Below, in pieces: positions 45,906 through 58,381 of a stretch of DNA of 64,000 bases (positions within the stretch are counted from its first letter, which is position 1; every line of letters begins with the position of its first letter). Under the pieces are notes generated by a model. The model saw only the letters and a list, made by a program, of their open reading frames with translations. It was not told the origin of the DNA and searched no databases. The translations under genes were made by a program, and so were the position numbers. Source of the DNA: Siphonodentalium dalli (Eukaryota > Mollusca > Scaphopoda > Gadilida > Siphonodentaliidae); NCBI GenBank assembly GCA_032622095.1, contig CP136066.1, forward strand, positions 97,301,319-97,365,318, in the 5' to 3' direction.

Positions 45906-46600
45906 AATGTCATCCAGAGATTTGATTTTGTGGATTTTTCCCTTCTTGGTTTTAACAAACACTTTTCCACCATTGGACCAGGCATCTTCCACGGTTGGTG
46001 TGGCTTTAGCATTCATTACTAGAGAGTGATTAATGGCAGTAAGGTTCTCACGAATGACGATGCCAGATCCTTTCAACATTTTCCTTTGCTTCACGATCTT
46101 TGATTTTGTCTTTCTTAAAGCAAATTTGCAAATGACTGCCCTCGGTTTGTCCCTTTGGAATTCACCAAGTCGATGTCATTCTCTTCCAACTCCAGTTGTA
46201 GTTTATCATTGAGGGTGTCTAAAACTAATTTCTCAGTCTCATCTGATGTTTCATTTGCAGATCTGTCGGTGATTCTGGTTATTCTTACACTGTCTTACGC
46301 TCCAAATTATTATTTTTAGTTTGACAGTCATTCAATCTTGAGCCAACATCATCTTCATCGAGGTGCGCCCATCTTTTTTGAAAGAGGTGCATATCTTGTC
46401 TCTCTGAAAATATCCATCTACGCCCCGAAATGCTGGATGCTCTTGTTTTGGTGGATCGACTGATTCAAATTCACATTTAAATAAAGGGCCCATGGCTACT
46501 GCAGGTACAGCTTTCTTCTGACATCTAGCTGACTGTCGAGATATTTTTGAAGTCGCAGAAGCTTTAGAAGACACATTGGGAGGCACAGACGACGTGTGTA
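45906..46600 (-). pseudogene. LINE ORF1 (L1 ORF1p-like) relic
   Basis: The minus-strand reading has SANETSDETEKLVLDTLNDK, ELEENDID, then after a one-base shift HRLGEFQRDKPRAVICKFAL, QRKMLKGSGIVIRENLT and DAWSNGGKVFVKTK before the stop at 45906. This is the RNA-binding core and C-terminal domain pattern of L1-type ORF1 (transposase_22) proteins. The upstream part, from about 46600, is a Ser/Lys-rich segment. Several stops show it is inactive. No matching ORF2 adjoins it. Confidence 0.65.
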
Positions 46601-46842
46601 CCACGTGTGTGCTGACTTTTGTGTTCTTCCTGTTTTTTACCGAAAATCCAGAGCTTTCTTTCTATCTCCTACCGAAAAGTCTCAACCTCATTTCCCTTCC
46701 TTTAACTTGGACTTGGGATTCTTTTTCTGAGGAAGCAATGACTTCCTTTGCTCCTCGGTCAGTTTATTGAGTATTGCTACTATTACTCTACAATCTATGA
46801 AGCATGCACTTGAATTTATATAAGGCAACAACTTATCCTAGC

Positions 46843-47640
46843 CTAAATGTCCATCAGTACCACCACTAGTGGATACGATACTTGGAATATACCTCTGATA
46901 TCAACGATAACCCTTTTGTATTGGCTGGAACACAATGTAATATTTAGTTTTGCTTCAATTGTACACACTGATGATATTACCTGTGGTGACACATGCATTT
47001 GTGATGACACAACCATAACACCAGGAAACATCACAGCATTGGTATCACTCATTGCAGAAATCAATTGAGTATGACCACTAAATGCTACACATTCAGCAAC
47101 TGGTGTTGTAGCACAAGCATGTGTCCCCACCCCTGACTGTACAACTGTACGACGTTCACCTCACCAACCTGTCCAGATGGGCTATTTGAACTCGAGAACG
47201 GCGTCCATGTCTCAGTCAACTTTGAATATGTGGTTGCCATGGCAACTGGTCACTTACTATCACTTGTTAACACATCAGATGCCCCTCTCGCAGTTGCATT
47301 ATCGACAAAATTCGACAAACATACCTGTTCTTGCCAGGTTTTCTGGGTTCCTGGTACCTTGTTTGATACAGGAAGGTCATCTCTGTCATCGTCACTTAAA
47401 TATGTCACGTCGATAGACACCTATGTCATTTCTGCTTCTCTGATTCTCACCCTACTAGAATTTTCTTCCAAGGTCACCTGGGGTCCCATCAATTTATCAC
47501 ACTTTGCTGGGAGAACGTATCAGATGCTAAAACCCACTGGCATTTTATCCCTTTGTCCTGACATGACTCTTTTTGATCACATGAGTCTTGTTTTAACGCC
47601 ATTGACCATTCTTTTAAGAATACCTGTGGGCATTCTTTAA
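46843..47640 (+). other. Unidentified degraded coding-like sequence
   Basis: Across one frame shift the plus strand reads ACVPTPDCTT, then CPDGLFELENGVHVSVNFEY, VVAMATGHLLSLVNTSDAPL and CSCQVFWVPGTLFDTG. The residue use looks like a real extracellular or structural protein rather than noise, but I recognise no family. The minus strand is also open at 46843-47130. From 47640 to 48020 nothing is assignable. Confidence 0.3.
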
Positions 47641-48019
47641 GAATACCCGTGGGCATTATGCAAGGGTTATTTGATGCTACTCCCATCATGAGTCGAGAAA
47701 ATAGAATAAAACTATACATAAAACGACTGTCGTAACAGGGACTCTGGCATTGATATAGGGGTGGGGGGAATTTGTCGGAATTTAGGCAAATTTCTTACAT
47801 TCCGTCAAAACTTTCGACCGGAATTTTCCGATCTTAGAGTCAGTTTGGAAATTTCCAACACTTGAAAAAATCTTTAGGCCAGTCAAATTAAAATGTTTAA
47901 ATGTTCTCCCACCTCACTGATCATTGGCCAGTCAAAACCTGCCATACATATATATGGTAGATAATGTGGTCGAAAAATTAGACATGCTCATAAAAAAGCA
48001 GAAATTTCTCGCCTCTACA

Positions 48020-49065
48020 TTCGCCACATTAAACTTATGAGGTATATCTATGTGAATTCAAACTCTCCCGAAGCACTGCTACAACTGCTGCAGCGCTGCA
48101 TTGAACAAAAATGGGTACCGATATTTGTAAAACATGCTTCCTTTCTATCTGTTAAAAATCGAAGTGAAAAAAGTGGATTCAAAACCCCTCAATGCACTGC
48201 TGCAACCGTTACAGCGCTACATTGAAAAAAAAAATTGACACAATTTAGGTGAAACATGCTTCATTTCTACCTGATAAAAATCGTAGTCAAAAAGTGGATT
48301 CAAAATCCCCCAAAGCACTGCTGCAACCGCTACAGCTCTACATTGAAAAAAATGGGACGCGATATGGGTGTAACATGCTTCATTTCTACCTGTTAAAAAT
48401 CTAAGTCAAAAAGTGGATCCAAACTCCCCAAAAGCACTGCTGCAACCGCTACCGTGCTACATTGAACAAAATTGGGATGCGATATTTGTAAAACATGCTT
48501 CATTTCTACCTGTTAAAAATCTAGTTCAAAAATTGGATTCAAAACCCCCCCAAAGCACTGCTGCAACCACTACAGTGCTACATTGAGAAAAAATGGGATG
48601 CGATATGGGTGAAACATGCTTCATTTGTACCTGTTAAAAATTGGATTCAAAATCCCCAAAGCACTGCTACAACCGCTACAGCGCTACATTAAAAAAAAAT
48701 GGGATGCGATATGGGTGAAACATGCTTCATTTCTACCTGTTAAAAATCTAAGTCAAAAAGTGGATTCAAAATCCCCCAAAGCACTGCTCCAACCGCTACC
48801 GTGCTACATTGAAAAAATGGGACACGATATTTGTAAAACATGCTTCATTTCTACCTTAAATATCTAAGTCAAAAGGTGGATTCAAAATCCCCCAAAGCAC
48901 TGCTGCAACCGCTACCGTGCTACATTGAAAAAAAATGGGATGCGATATTTGTAAAACATGCTTCATCGCTACCTGTTAAAAATCTGAGTCAAAAAGTGGA
49001 TTAAAAAGCCCCCAAAGCACTGCTGCAATCGCTACAGCACTACATTGAAAAAAATATCAATATAT
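48020..49065. repeat. 120-bp satellite, about nine copies
   Basis: GCACTGCTGCAACCGCTAC recurs at 48073, 48194, 48315, 48434, 48555, 48661, 48781, 48897 and 49017 (spacing mostly 116-121, once 106). Each unit includes AAACATGCTTCATTTCTACC and a short A run. Short frames inside are repeat artefacts. Confidence 0.9.
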
Positions 49066-49160
49066 GATCACTGAGCATTGATGGGTGGGTTCCTCGACTC
49101 GAATCAAATATTTTTTACCCTTGAAGCCAAAGAAATAGTAATTTTATTATGCATCTTTAA
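49060..49160 (+). mobile_element. TTAA MITE, fragment d
   Basis: The right-end part of the family (GATGGGTGGGTTCCTCGACT, AAATATTTTTTACCC, GCCAAAGAAATAGTAATTT), directly joined to the last satellite unit, ending at CTTTAA. From 49165 to 50340 I see no assignable feature. Confidence 0.7.
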
Positions 49161-50384
49161 CAATACGGAAATATTTGTATCAATTGAATGTATAGCACAT
49201 AGAAAAGAGAATGGCAATCACAACGATATTTATGTCATTGAAAAATAATCGTTATAAAAGTTATGACGCAATTGGGCACTGACGACTAGTCCACCAAAGT
49301 AGACTAATCGGATTAAGAGATTTTAATATTTGGACATTTATGACTCTCTTAATTTAAAGCCTTCCCTGTGGGTATTGGTGTTAAATTAGTCACATCCACT
49401 AAAACCGCCATAAACAGAAAAAATATTATATAATAGACAGATGTTGTTCTTATATCAATCATAAATATCGCGTATATTGCATGTTATTGTCACATTTGTA
49501 TCCTTGGTTATGGAAACAAACATCAAAAACGTTATGTTACGATTGCTTACAAACAAACACTTGGAACTACCATATCGTCCAATGAAAATGTTCTGTTGCA
49601 CTGTGGAATGCGTAGATAAAATTTATTGGCGCAATCAACTATCGCATTCAAATCACATGAAATTTTATTTTACTTGATCCATCCAAATCAAGCTAATCCA
49701 CTTTACTTCATGATTGGGAAATGATCAGACAGAAAACTTGTACATAATATAATATTACTCTTGCAATGAGATGAATATTTTTAAATCCAGTTAGTATTTT
49801 CTCCTAACCTATATATGGTCATACATACCAAATAATGAATATTACTATGAGTCGTATTGTAAGTTGTAGGTACACCAAATTAGGGGTTTTTCAACCGTTA
49901 TATAAAGCGTGCGAATCTAAATAAGGTAATGGCGCAATATCGGTACTGCTTTATAAACAATCTACTGCGCGTTTTGCGAGAACCTAAATAATAGTCGGCC
50001 TGTATTTTCGTGGACACAAAACGTGTTTTGTGAATAATATCGCATTCATATCATCATTATGCTATACTATTAGTATATAATTCTTAAGGAAATTATCATA
50101 ATTTTATAATGTTATTTCTAAATTATAACCTACAACAAAGTCTGCCCATCCCTTTAAGATTCAATCCTTATATTAAAGGATTACACAGGTGTAGCTTTTC
50201 TCTGTCATTATCAATGCCGCTAATCAACTGAGCACATTGCCGAAAAGATTTTTGTGGTAGGCCGCCCGTAACTGAAGTTATGCCTATTCATGTGATTGAA
50301 TATTCCACTATGGATTATGCAGTCTGAATCGTTAATATTCCCTCATGTGATGACACATGATGCCCTCATGTGATGACACATGAG

Positions 50385-51045
50385 CAGTGTTCGCGCTGTC
50401 GGTAGCCAAATTAGCCAATGGCTAATCTTTTTCGAATTTGGCTAATAAAAATTTCATTTGGCTAAACTTTTGGCTAAACTTTTTTTGACCCCAAATGGAG
50501 ACTGAAAGCATGAATTTTTGGCAAGTGGGTTTTCAATTCTGTGATGTGAACGATCTAGTCCGAAAACATTGTAAGTGGGAATATATCGCTGACTGTACAA
50601 AAGGAAACCCGATCGCGGACAGTACAAAGGGAAACCCGTCACTCTGCACGAAACAGCAAAATATCATTATTTTACATTTAATCCGCTAATCCCCCATTGT
50701 CTGTCTGGTCACTCACGGGACTCCTGCACAATGCATGTTTATGATGACATTGTATTTATGACGGTCAAGGTTTATGAGCACCAAGTGTAAGACAATAGCT
50801 TAATCAGCCAAATGTGAATCACGACAGATATTTTATGGCTATTTGTCGTCAATACCGATACATTCAAAATAATATGCATGCTTTTATGACAGATTGCAAT
50901 TTGATAATGGCGTAACAATATTAAGTTATTAGTTTCCAGATGTCACTTAAATATTTTCGCAAGGATAATTAATATTTAATGATTTTTAAAAAGATATTGA
51001 TATAAAACAAAAAATTAATGACATTAAGGAGGACAATCCCGGGTT

Positions 51046-51088
<43 letters not shown>

Positions 51089-51379
51089 ATCACTCTTCCA
51101 CATAAAGATTAATTAATAATTTTTTAATAAATGATATATATCAAAATATTTCTAGTTCATCAAAATTAGTTAAATTATTGTTTATTTTACCTGTGTCTGT
51201 TAGATTTGACGTTTTAGTCATTAATTGTGAACCGACCAGAAAACGATGATTTAATTTGGCCATAGTTTTTTTTAATTTGGCTAAAAAACATTTGGCTAAA
51301 GTTTTTTTCATTTGGCTAATAAAATTTTCATTTGGCTAAACTTTTGGCTAAAGTTTTTTTCGGTCCAGCGCGAACACTG
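50385..51379. mobile_element. hAT-like element, 995 bp, perfect 8-bp duplication
   Basis: CAGTGTTCGCGCTG and its complement, flanked by CACATGAG (50377-50384 and 51380-51387). Both subterminal zones repeat ATTTGGCTAA and TTTGGCTAAA words (five or more each side). A poly-C run of about 38 lies at 51049-51086. No transposase. The left target adjoins a duplicated CCTCATGTGATGACACATGA. Confidence 0.88.
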
Positions 51380-51792
51380 CACATGAGGGACTACTAGTGA
51401 CGCACAGTGTTAAACTGGTAAGGTTGTCAAAATAAAATTGGATTTTATCTACTGATTGAATATACAGAAACGGACCTTCTTATTATGGTGGTTCTCCTTG
51501 AAATGACAAGTTATATCATAAGAAATAACTCTTTTTTCAATTAAGGTTATAATTGGTATTAGTCACATATTTTCCATTAAATGTCTAGATTTACAGCATA
51601 CTATATGGATCATATAAATTTCCATATATTTGACAAAAACGTGAGATTTACGGACATGTAATTTCCACAGAAATGTGAAAGAATTGCCAGGAAATAGGGG
51701 ACTTTTTGGACATGAATTTTCTAAATCTGCATACGACGGACCAAACTATTTTCGACCCATCCTATCCTAGGTTCTACAGACCTACATTTTAA

Positions 51793-52221
51793 GGATACTC
51801 AATGCGATTCGATAGTCCCCATATAATCAGATTCCAACAACAACAGCAACATTTTTAGAAACGCCGCTTCAGTTATCAGTATTGATTAATTGCCCAAAGA
51901 TAATGCTAACCACTGTCAACTATAGTATAAAATTGCCCGAAACGTGTTATTTATCAACATGAAATTTGGCTTTATTATCAACATATTATTTATTATCCTC
52001 TTGATTTGGGAGTTATCCCTCTTCATCCGCAATTTGGTCGGCTTGTCGACTGTTTACTGGGCCACTAATAATTCTCGATGGTGAAAAATTATAGATCGAT
52101 AAATCAATATGTAATAACTCTGAGCTTTGATAGGTGGGTTCCTCGACTCGAATCAAATATTTTTTACCCCAGAATCCAAATAAATGGTAATTGAGGGGGT
52201 GCTTAATCAGATTATGCAACT
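51793..52221 (+). mobile_element. TTAA MITE, copy e
   Basis: Starts GGATACTCAATGCGATTCGA after TTAA and ends before TTAA (52222-52225) with an eroded right end. Contains the GTCCCCATATAATCAGA and GGTGGGTTCCTCGACTCGA landmarks. Confidence 0.8.
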
Positions 52222-52439
52222 TTAACCCTAGCATAAATCCTGGTTGGTTATGTTCAAATTTTCGCTTTTATTTTCAAAATGTGATGCGTTCGATACGATT
52301 TCCCGGAGTTTCCGGTGAGAATACATTCCGGCCAGAAATTCACACTAAAGCGCCGGTTTCCACTAGGAAACAAGACGGGAGCGATACTTTGCGCCAGGGA
52401 AATTGAAGTTGCGGGCGCAAAAGCGCCCGCTTCATGAAG

Positions 52440-52590
52440 AGGACTGACGAGGTGTTCGGGTCTCGATAACTCTTACCGACTGGCAATATATTCCGATGAT
52501 TGTGCGATTTTCTGTAAACCGAACACCTCTCTAAACCGAACAGAAGGGCCAATCCGAAGGGTGTTTGGTTTAGAGAGGTTTTACTGTACC
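52440..52590. mobile_element. Tc1/mariner-type end fragment
   Basis: The end GTGTTTGGTTTAGAGAGGTTTTACTG followed by TA (52562-52588) is the inverted-end type CAGTAAAACCTCTCTAAAC. A related AACCGAACACCTCTCTAAAC lies at 52516-52540. The partner end is not found, so this is a remnant. Confidence 0.4.
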
Positions 52591-52774
52591 AGCCCCATGT
52601 GATGTGTACCATAAAGACTATTGTAACAAGTGATAGATGGGTTTGGATGCCCTATTTCCAACTTTTGGCTAACTCTCTGTCTTGGCCCGAGTCAATTTGA
52701 GTTTTTAAGGGGAATGCTGCATATTAATTTTTATTTGCCCTTCAACACAAATGAATTGCACTTCAATTACACTT

Positions 52775-53032
52775 CCGACGGTCTTGGACCAAATTGCGGA
52801 TGAAGATGGATAACTCTAAAATGAAGTGGCTTTGGCATCAGATATATTGACAATCCGGCCATATTTTGTTGAACAAAATGTTGAGAAATAACACGATTTG
52901 GACAATTTTATACTATAGTTGACTTGAGCATTATTTTTGGGCAAATAATTGATTCTGATAACTGAAATGGCATTTAAAAAGATGTTGTTGGATTCTGATG
53001 ATATGGGGACCATTGAATTGGATTGAGTACCT
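52775..53032 (-). mobile_element. TTAA MITE, copy f, truncated
   Basis: Right half of the family in reverse orientation (GCGGATGAAGATGGATAACT to TTGGATTGAGTACCT), ending at TTAA 53033-53036, which is also the left TTAA of the next MITE. Confidence 0.8.
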
Positions 53033-53036
53033 TTAA

Positions 53037-53302
53037 CCCTTTCAGTGCCAGGGGCCGATCTCATCGGCCCTAATTTACGGTCTGTAAAATCGGCCCTAAA
53101 AAAATAAAAAACATTTTTTTGGTTTTAGATTTTTTTTAAAATTATTAAAATTGTAAAAAATTGTAAAAAATAATAACAAATGATGAAAAATTGTTAGGCC
53201 AATGCATTCTCTTATATATGTGAGGCAACACGCATATATAAGAGAATGCATTGGCACAGGGTATATGGGTTGATACAAAAATCGGACCTGGCACTCAAAG
53301 GG
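53037..53302. mobile_element. Second TTAA MITE family, 266 bp
   Basis: CCCTTTCAGTGCCAGG ... CCTGGCACTCAAAGGG between TTAA (53033-53036) and TTAA (53303-53306). An inner hairpin CCAATGCATTCTCTTATATA with its complement spans about 53198-53260. No coding capacity. It lies about 150 nt upstream of the putative SPTLC2-like first exon. Confidence 0.85.
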
Positions 53303-53449
53303 TTAAACCTTCAATGCACAATGGAACAAATAATCTATTCATTGAACAATCATTTCTATTTTAGCATAGTTCAACAAGATTACAAGAAGCAAGATGCAAT
53401 GAAGTTTGGTACCACATCATACTTGGGAATAATTTCCAAACAAGACAAA

Positions 53450-53524
53450 ATGTCTTCCAAAACTAAATGCAATGGAGAACAGAACGGATATAAAAAGGAC
53501 AAGTCTATAGGAAATGGCTATAAG
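53450..53524 (+). CDS. SPTLC2-like first coding exon
   Basis: ATG after CAAGACAAA, 25 codons: MSSKTKCNGEQNGYKKDKSI then GNGYK, ending AAG/GTTTGA, phase 0. Asn-Gly-rich leaders of this kind precede the membrane segment of SPTLC2 in animals. The next exon is in phase. A MITE sits just upstream, so the promoter cannot be judged. The donor GTTTGA is weak, and exon assignment rests on phase and content only. The intron to 58381 contains P2, P3 and a palindromic MITE. Within it, 53530-54210 and 55935-56865 show nothing else. Confidence 0.45.
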
Positions 53525-54211
53525 GTTTGAGATGACATTATGCATGTACTTAAACATTAATACACAAACTTGTATTCACAAATATCATAAAATGGTATTG
53601 TGGAATCATACTGCGAACGCAGTTCTACTCAAAGAATACAGTGAAGTAATTCAATTGGTAGCTCCCTCCAATGGATTTTTGGCCAAGTTGTAGGAGAGAA
53701 TTAAAAAAATTGTGGTCCTTGGTTGGTTAATAGTAGTTTTGATGTTTAAACATATAAAATACATGCAATCACTCCTCTTGAAATTTCAGACTCCAAACAA
53801 AATATTGGCACATTGTAAATATTTTTTTCATGCAATTCTGACTCAATTATAAATAAAAAATTTAAAGGTAATTTCCATGCTTTACGATATGATTTTTTTC
53901 ATGCAGAAATTATTCGTAGATGCAAATCCTGGTGATCATGTACTCATTTACCACAATTTGTGGATACTCAGGGTGGCAGGCCATTATATGTTAACACTGA
54001 GGCCTATGGGAAATAATTACTTCACTGTAACCCAAAATAAGCCTGAATTGGTCAAGATTCTCCAGTTCTAGTGTCAAAACATTTAGTGGTTTTTCAGATG
54101 TCGACTAGTTGCCAGCAGAAATCAACCACAAGTTGACTAGTTGAACCTCATCACCCGATTTTCCATTTAGAAACATGTTTTACACGTGAACGTCTTTTGG
54201 GATGTAATTGT

Positions 54212-55935
54212 TAGCTCAACTTGACAAAGTCAAGTTTTAGCTATATCAATGGGTTGGTGTCCATCGTCCATGATTCATCAAGTTTCCTTTTGCACACCTT
54301 GTATGTCACATCTCTAATCCGATTGTCACCAAGCTTCATATTTCGTGGTGACCTCTAGATCACATCGACATCTAGAGTCGAAAATTTCCCCTTCGATTTT
54401 CAGAAATTTGTTAAAAAAAACAAGACCGCCAGCAGCCAACTTGGATTTTTAATATGAATCCATCAGCACACCCTGCAGCCCGCATTTATTGGAGAATTGT
54501 TTTGAAAATTTACAAGCATGTTTAAGACAGTGCTGAAATGTATATCTGGATATCCAGTTAACAACTGGTTACTGTTGGAAGTAAGGTCAACCTGTTAACC
54601 GCTATGTAATACACACGATGCCAACGACAAAATCTAACATATTCAAGTCGTTAATCAGTGCTAGACTGCCAACAGTAGATTTTAAACATGAGTACTTTAT
54701 CCATTTTGCCACAAACTTTATCACTCAAGGGGGTATACAGTCGACATTAAACATATTCAACGTCAGAGATAAAAAGTCTTTCATGAATTGAAAGTTACAT
54801 AGTCTGGCTTTGGAGGCTCAACTTTGATGTTCTGACGTCCTGAGTGCACTGAGTCGTCGACAAAGAGCAATGCAATCGTTTCCAATGCAGTACAACCTTG
54901 TCTTTTGACAACTGCCTTGACATGCAAGATATGGTGTCATCAACTTCATATGAACTCGCAGCGAAGTGGTGTTTCGGACTTCGGACTCGTTTGAAGCCTT
55001 TTTATAATGAATAAGTTCTTTCATTATTTTTAATTTTAAGTCAAATAGAGGCTGATGTGTTAATTATCATTTGTTAAAGTTACTCAATCCGATCAGACAC
55101 TCCTAAATTACTATTTCTTTGGCTCGGGGGTAAAAAATATTTGATTTGAGTTGAGGAACCCACCCATCAAAGCTCAGAGTGATTAGATATCGATGTTTGA
55201 AGTATACGATTTCTATTGTTTGTGGGACAGAACTTGCCGGTCAAACGGACGTTCTTGCAGATAAAGATGGATAACTCTAAAATAAAGTGATTATTATTAC
55301 CACTTGATTTTAGAGTTATCCATCTTTATCTGCAAGACCGTCCGTTTGACCGGCAAGTTCTGTTCCACAAACAATAGAAATCGTAAACTTTAAATCTAAT
55401 AACTCTGAGCTTTGATGGGTGGGTTTACCCCCGAAGCCAAAGAAATAGTCATTTAGGAGCGTCTGATCGGATTGAGTACCTTTAACATTCTTGAATCTTA
55501 AAAATTGTGTTTAACTGTCGTCAGTCATACAGTTAATTGACTAGATTATGGCGAGATCTTTGCAGAGTTTATGGTGTAAACAATGAGTGTAAAGTCTGCA
55601 GTTGAAAACCGCGGATATCCGATTACTTCTCGTGGTTAACCGGCTACAAAAATAGATCACCCGTTTCAGCATTAGTTCAGGATCACCTCTAGATGGGCGC
55701 TATTGAATTTGAATGATTTTCGTTGAAAAACATGGCCACATGCAGCCGTATTACTGTACTTCGTATGCCCTGATGCCAACATTTTTTATCCAATTAGGGC
55801 AATTGATCCCCTCAAACTTGATATGGCTCTTCGGTTTGAACTCTGGTATTACTTAAAACATTTAAACTTTCTTCACTCCTTATCGCTCCATTGACTGTAA
55901 TCTATGACATTATCCCCTCTCCAAGTTGAGCTACA
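54212..55935 (+). mobile_element. Pearl-like core-repeat element P2
   Basis: Starts TTAGCTCAACTTGACAAAGT, which folds with CAAGTTTTAGCTA, then GTCCATCGTCCATG and a core-like segment (CCGCCAGCAGCCAACTTGGA). Its 3' module CTCCATTGACTGTAATCTAT ... CCAAGTTGAGCTACAGTGTC is shared with P1 and P3. It is interrupted by the palindromic MITE at 55078-55481. Confidence 0.65.
55078..55481. mobile_element. TTAA MITE, copy g, converted to a palindrome
   Basis: Between TTAA 55074-55077 and 55482-55485. The left arm from TTAC TCAATCCGATCAGACACTC to AACTCTAAAATAAAGTG pairs with the right arm CCACTTGATTTTAGAGTT ... ATCGGATTGAGTACCT over nearly 200 bp around ATTATTATTA. Other copies are not palindromic: here the right-hand half of the MITE is present twice, head to head, in place of the left half. 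Confidence 0.9.
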
Positions 55936-56867
55936 GTGTCATTTTTATTTTGCATTATCCTGATTGGTTCATGTAGTCCAATTTTCCTGGATATAAACCA
56001 GCCAGAGAAATCGGTATGGATTAGGCTTGTTTACATCCAATCAGAGTCCCTATACCTTTCTATAACAGACTTTATGCCCAGTTCCAATGGCAGGATTTCT
56101 CGACAATTTTAATCAATTTTACCCAACAAATCAATACATGATGCTCTATATATTGGAAAGAGTGACATCTTAGGCTCATAATGATGTATTATAATCTAAC
56201 TTTCATGTTACGCAAAGAATACATGTATGCGATGTGATTAGGAGCAACCTATGTTTGTTTACTGTTATTGGCTATTTAAATGTAAGTGGCCACATATTAC
56301 TTGTTAGTTAAGTCTTACACTGGACATCTGATGATGTATAAATGTAGTTTCTAATTTACCGGGTACATGATCAGTTTATTTCAATCGACGACCATGTGTA
56401 CTCGTGTTTACATTTACCAGAGGTTGGTGAGGTCAAATGAGTTTGTTTTCTTTTGAAATTATGTGAACATTGTGATAAAATATATTTTTCACATTAAATT
56501 AGTGCTTTCAATTGACAACTCATGTGGCGCTCAGAACAAATATCTTATCTTCTCTGGAATAAATTGGTTTACAGTCACAAGTCGACATTCATAATCTAGA
56601 TGAATTGAGTAGTTGGGCGTTCGCGCCCGGGATAGCCAAAAAGATCAAGTAACCTTCTCCTTCACCCCAACTGTAATAAAAAATGTTCATCTCTTCCATT
56701 TTATGGACAATGAACTCCCACGGAGACCTCTAACAGAGAACTAGTTCACTTATAAACGCGCCCACAAAACAAACATTTGCATAGAGCTTATGAACCCCAT
56801 GTAATTCATTTCCTTGTTGGTAGACGCGTGCTACTCATTTGCTTTTAAGGGGGCATCTGTCACATTG

Positions 56868-58372
56868 AAACAGCACGGGCTACAGGAGTGTTCGTCTGAA
56901 CATCATGAAATTTGTCGTGGATGTTAATATTGACATGTAGATGGGAACGAGTCATTTTGCGGTCATTCGGCCATAAAACATGGCCGCTGGCAGCCATCTT
57001 GGATTTTACTCTATGTATGACTAAATCCTTTAGCATGGGCTACAAGTCGCACTGTTGGTCAGGCCATTATGAAATTTCTCATGGCTGTTGTCATTGACAT
57101 GTAGATGGGAAACAAGTCATTTTGGGGTCATTCGGCAAGAAATCATGGCCGCCAGTGGCCATATTGGGATTTCAAAATTCAATCCATTAGCACGGGCTAC
57201 AGGCCGAACTGTTTGTCTGATCATCATGAAATTTCTTATGGATGTTAATATTCACATGTAGATGGGAACAAGTCATTTTTGGGTCATTCGGCCATAAAAT
57301 TGGCTGCCGGCAGCCATCTTGGATATTACTCTTTGCATGATTAAATCCTTTGGCATGGGCTACAAGTCGTATCTTTGGTCGGATCATTATGAAATTTGTC
57401 ATGGCTGTTGACTTTGACATGTAGATGGGAAAAAGTCATTTTGGCGTCAGTGGCCATCTTGGATTTCAAAATTCAATCCTTACCGGTATTAGCATGGGCT
57501 ACAGGCCGGAGAGTTTGTCTGATCATCATGAAATTTGTCGTGGATGTTAATATTGACATGTGGATGGGAATGAGTCATTTTGCGGTCATTCAGCCATAAA
57601 ACGTGGGTGCCGGCAGATATCTTGGATTTTACTCTTTGCAAGACTAATTCCTTTAGCACGGGCTACAGGTCATACCTTTGGTCGTATCATCATGAAATTT
57701 GTCGTGGTTTTGAAATTGTCATTTAGATGGGAACGAGTCATTTTGGGGTTATTCTGCCATAAAACATCTCTACTGGCAGCCATCTTGTATTTTACTCTTT
57801 GCATGACTAAATCCTTTGGCATGGGCTACAAGTCGTATCTTTGATTGGATCATTATGAAATTTGTCATGGCGGTTGACATTGACATGTAGTTGGGAAACG
57901 AGTCATTCTGGGGTAATTCAGCGAAAGAAATGGCCACCAGTGGCCATCTTGAATTTCAAAATTCAATCCATTAGCACGGGCTACAATGTCTGATCATCAT
58001 GAAATTTGTCATGGATGTTATTAATATTGACATGTAGAAGGGAACGCATAATTTTGGGGTCATTCAGCCATAAAACACGGCTGCCGGCAGCCATCTTGGA
58101 TTTTACTCTTTGCATGACAAATCATTTCTCATACCTGACAGTCCACTTCCCTCATCTGATCGTATCCAACTATTAGATGGGAACTATCAAATGTTTTCGA
58201 ATTTCATTGGAAATCATAGCTGCCAGCGGCCGTCTTGGATTTTACTTTATATATATCTCTTCATGTTGATAATCTAGTATTAGACATTTCAACTTTCCGC
58301 TCCATTGACTGTAACACATGAAATTATTCCCTTTTTCCAAGTTGAGCTACAGTGTCATTGACACTTTCATTG
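56868..58372 (+). mobile_element. Pearl-like core-repeat array P3 (no 5' module)
   Basis: About nine core repeats, each with AGCACGGGCTACAGG-type, ATCATGAAATTTGTC, TTGACATGTAGATGGGAA, TCATTTTGGGGTCATTCGGC and GCCATCTTGGATTTTACTCT, again alternating long and short forms. The 3' module CTCCATTGACTGTAACACAT ... CCAAGTTGAGCTACAG extends to GACACTTTCATT, 10 nt before the next exon. The 5' hairpin is missing. Confidence 0.8.
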
Positions 58373-58381
58373 AATTTGCAG

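Noticed and set aside
48616-48867. 83-codon frame
   Set aside because: Formed by the 120-bp satellite; in-frame only by chance.
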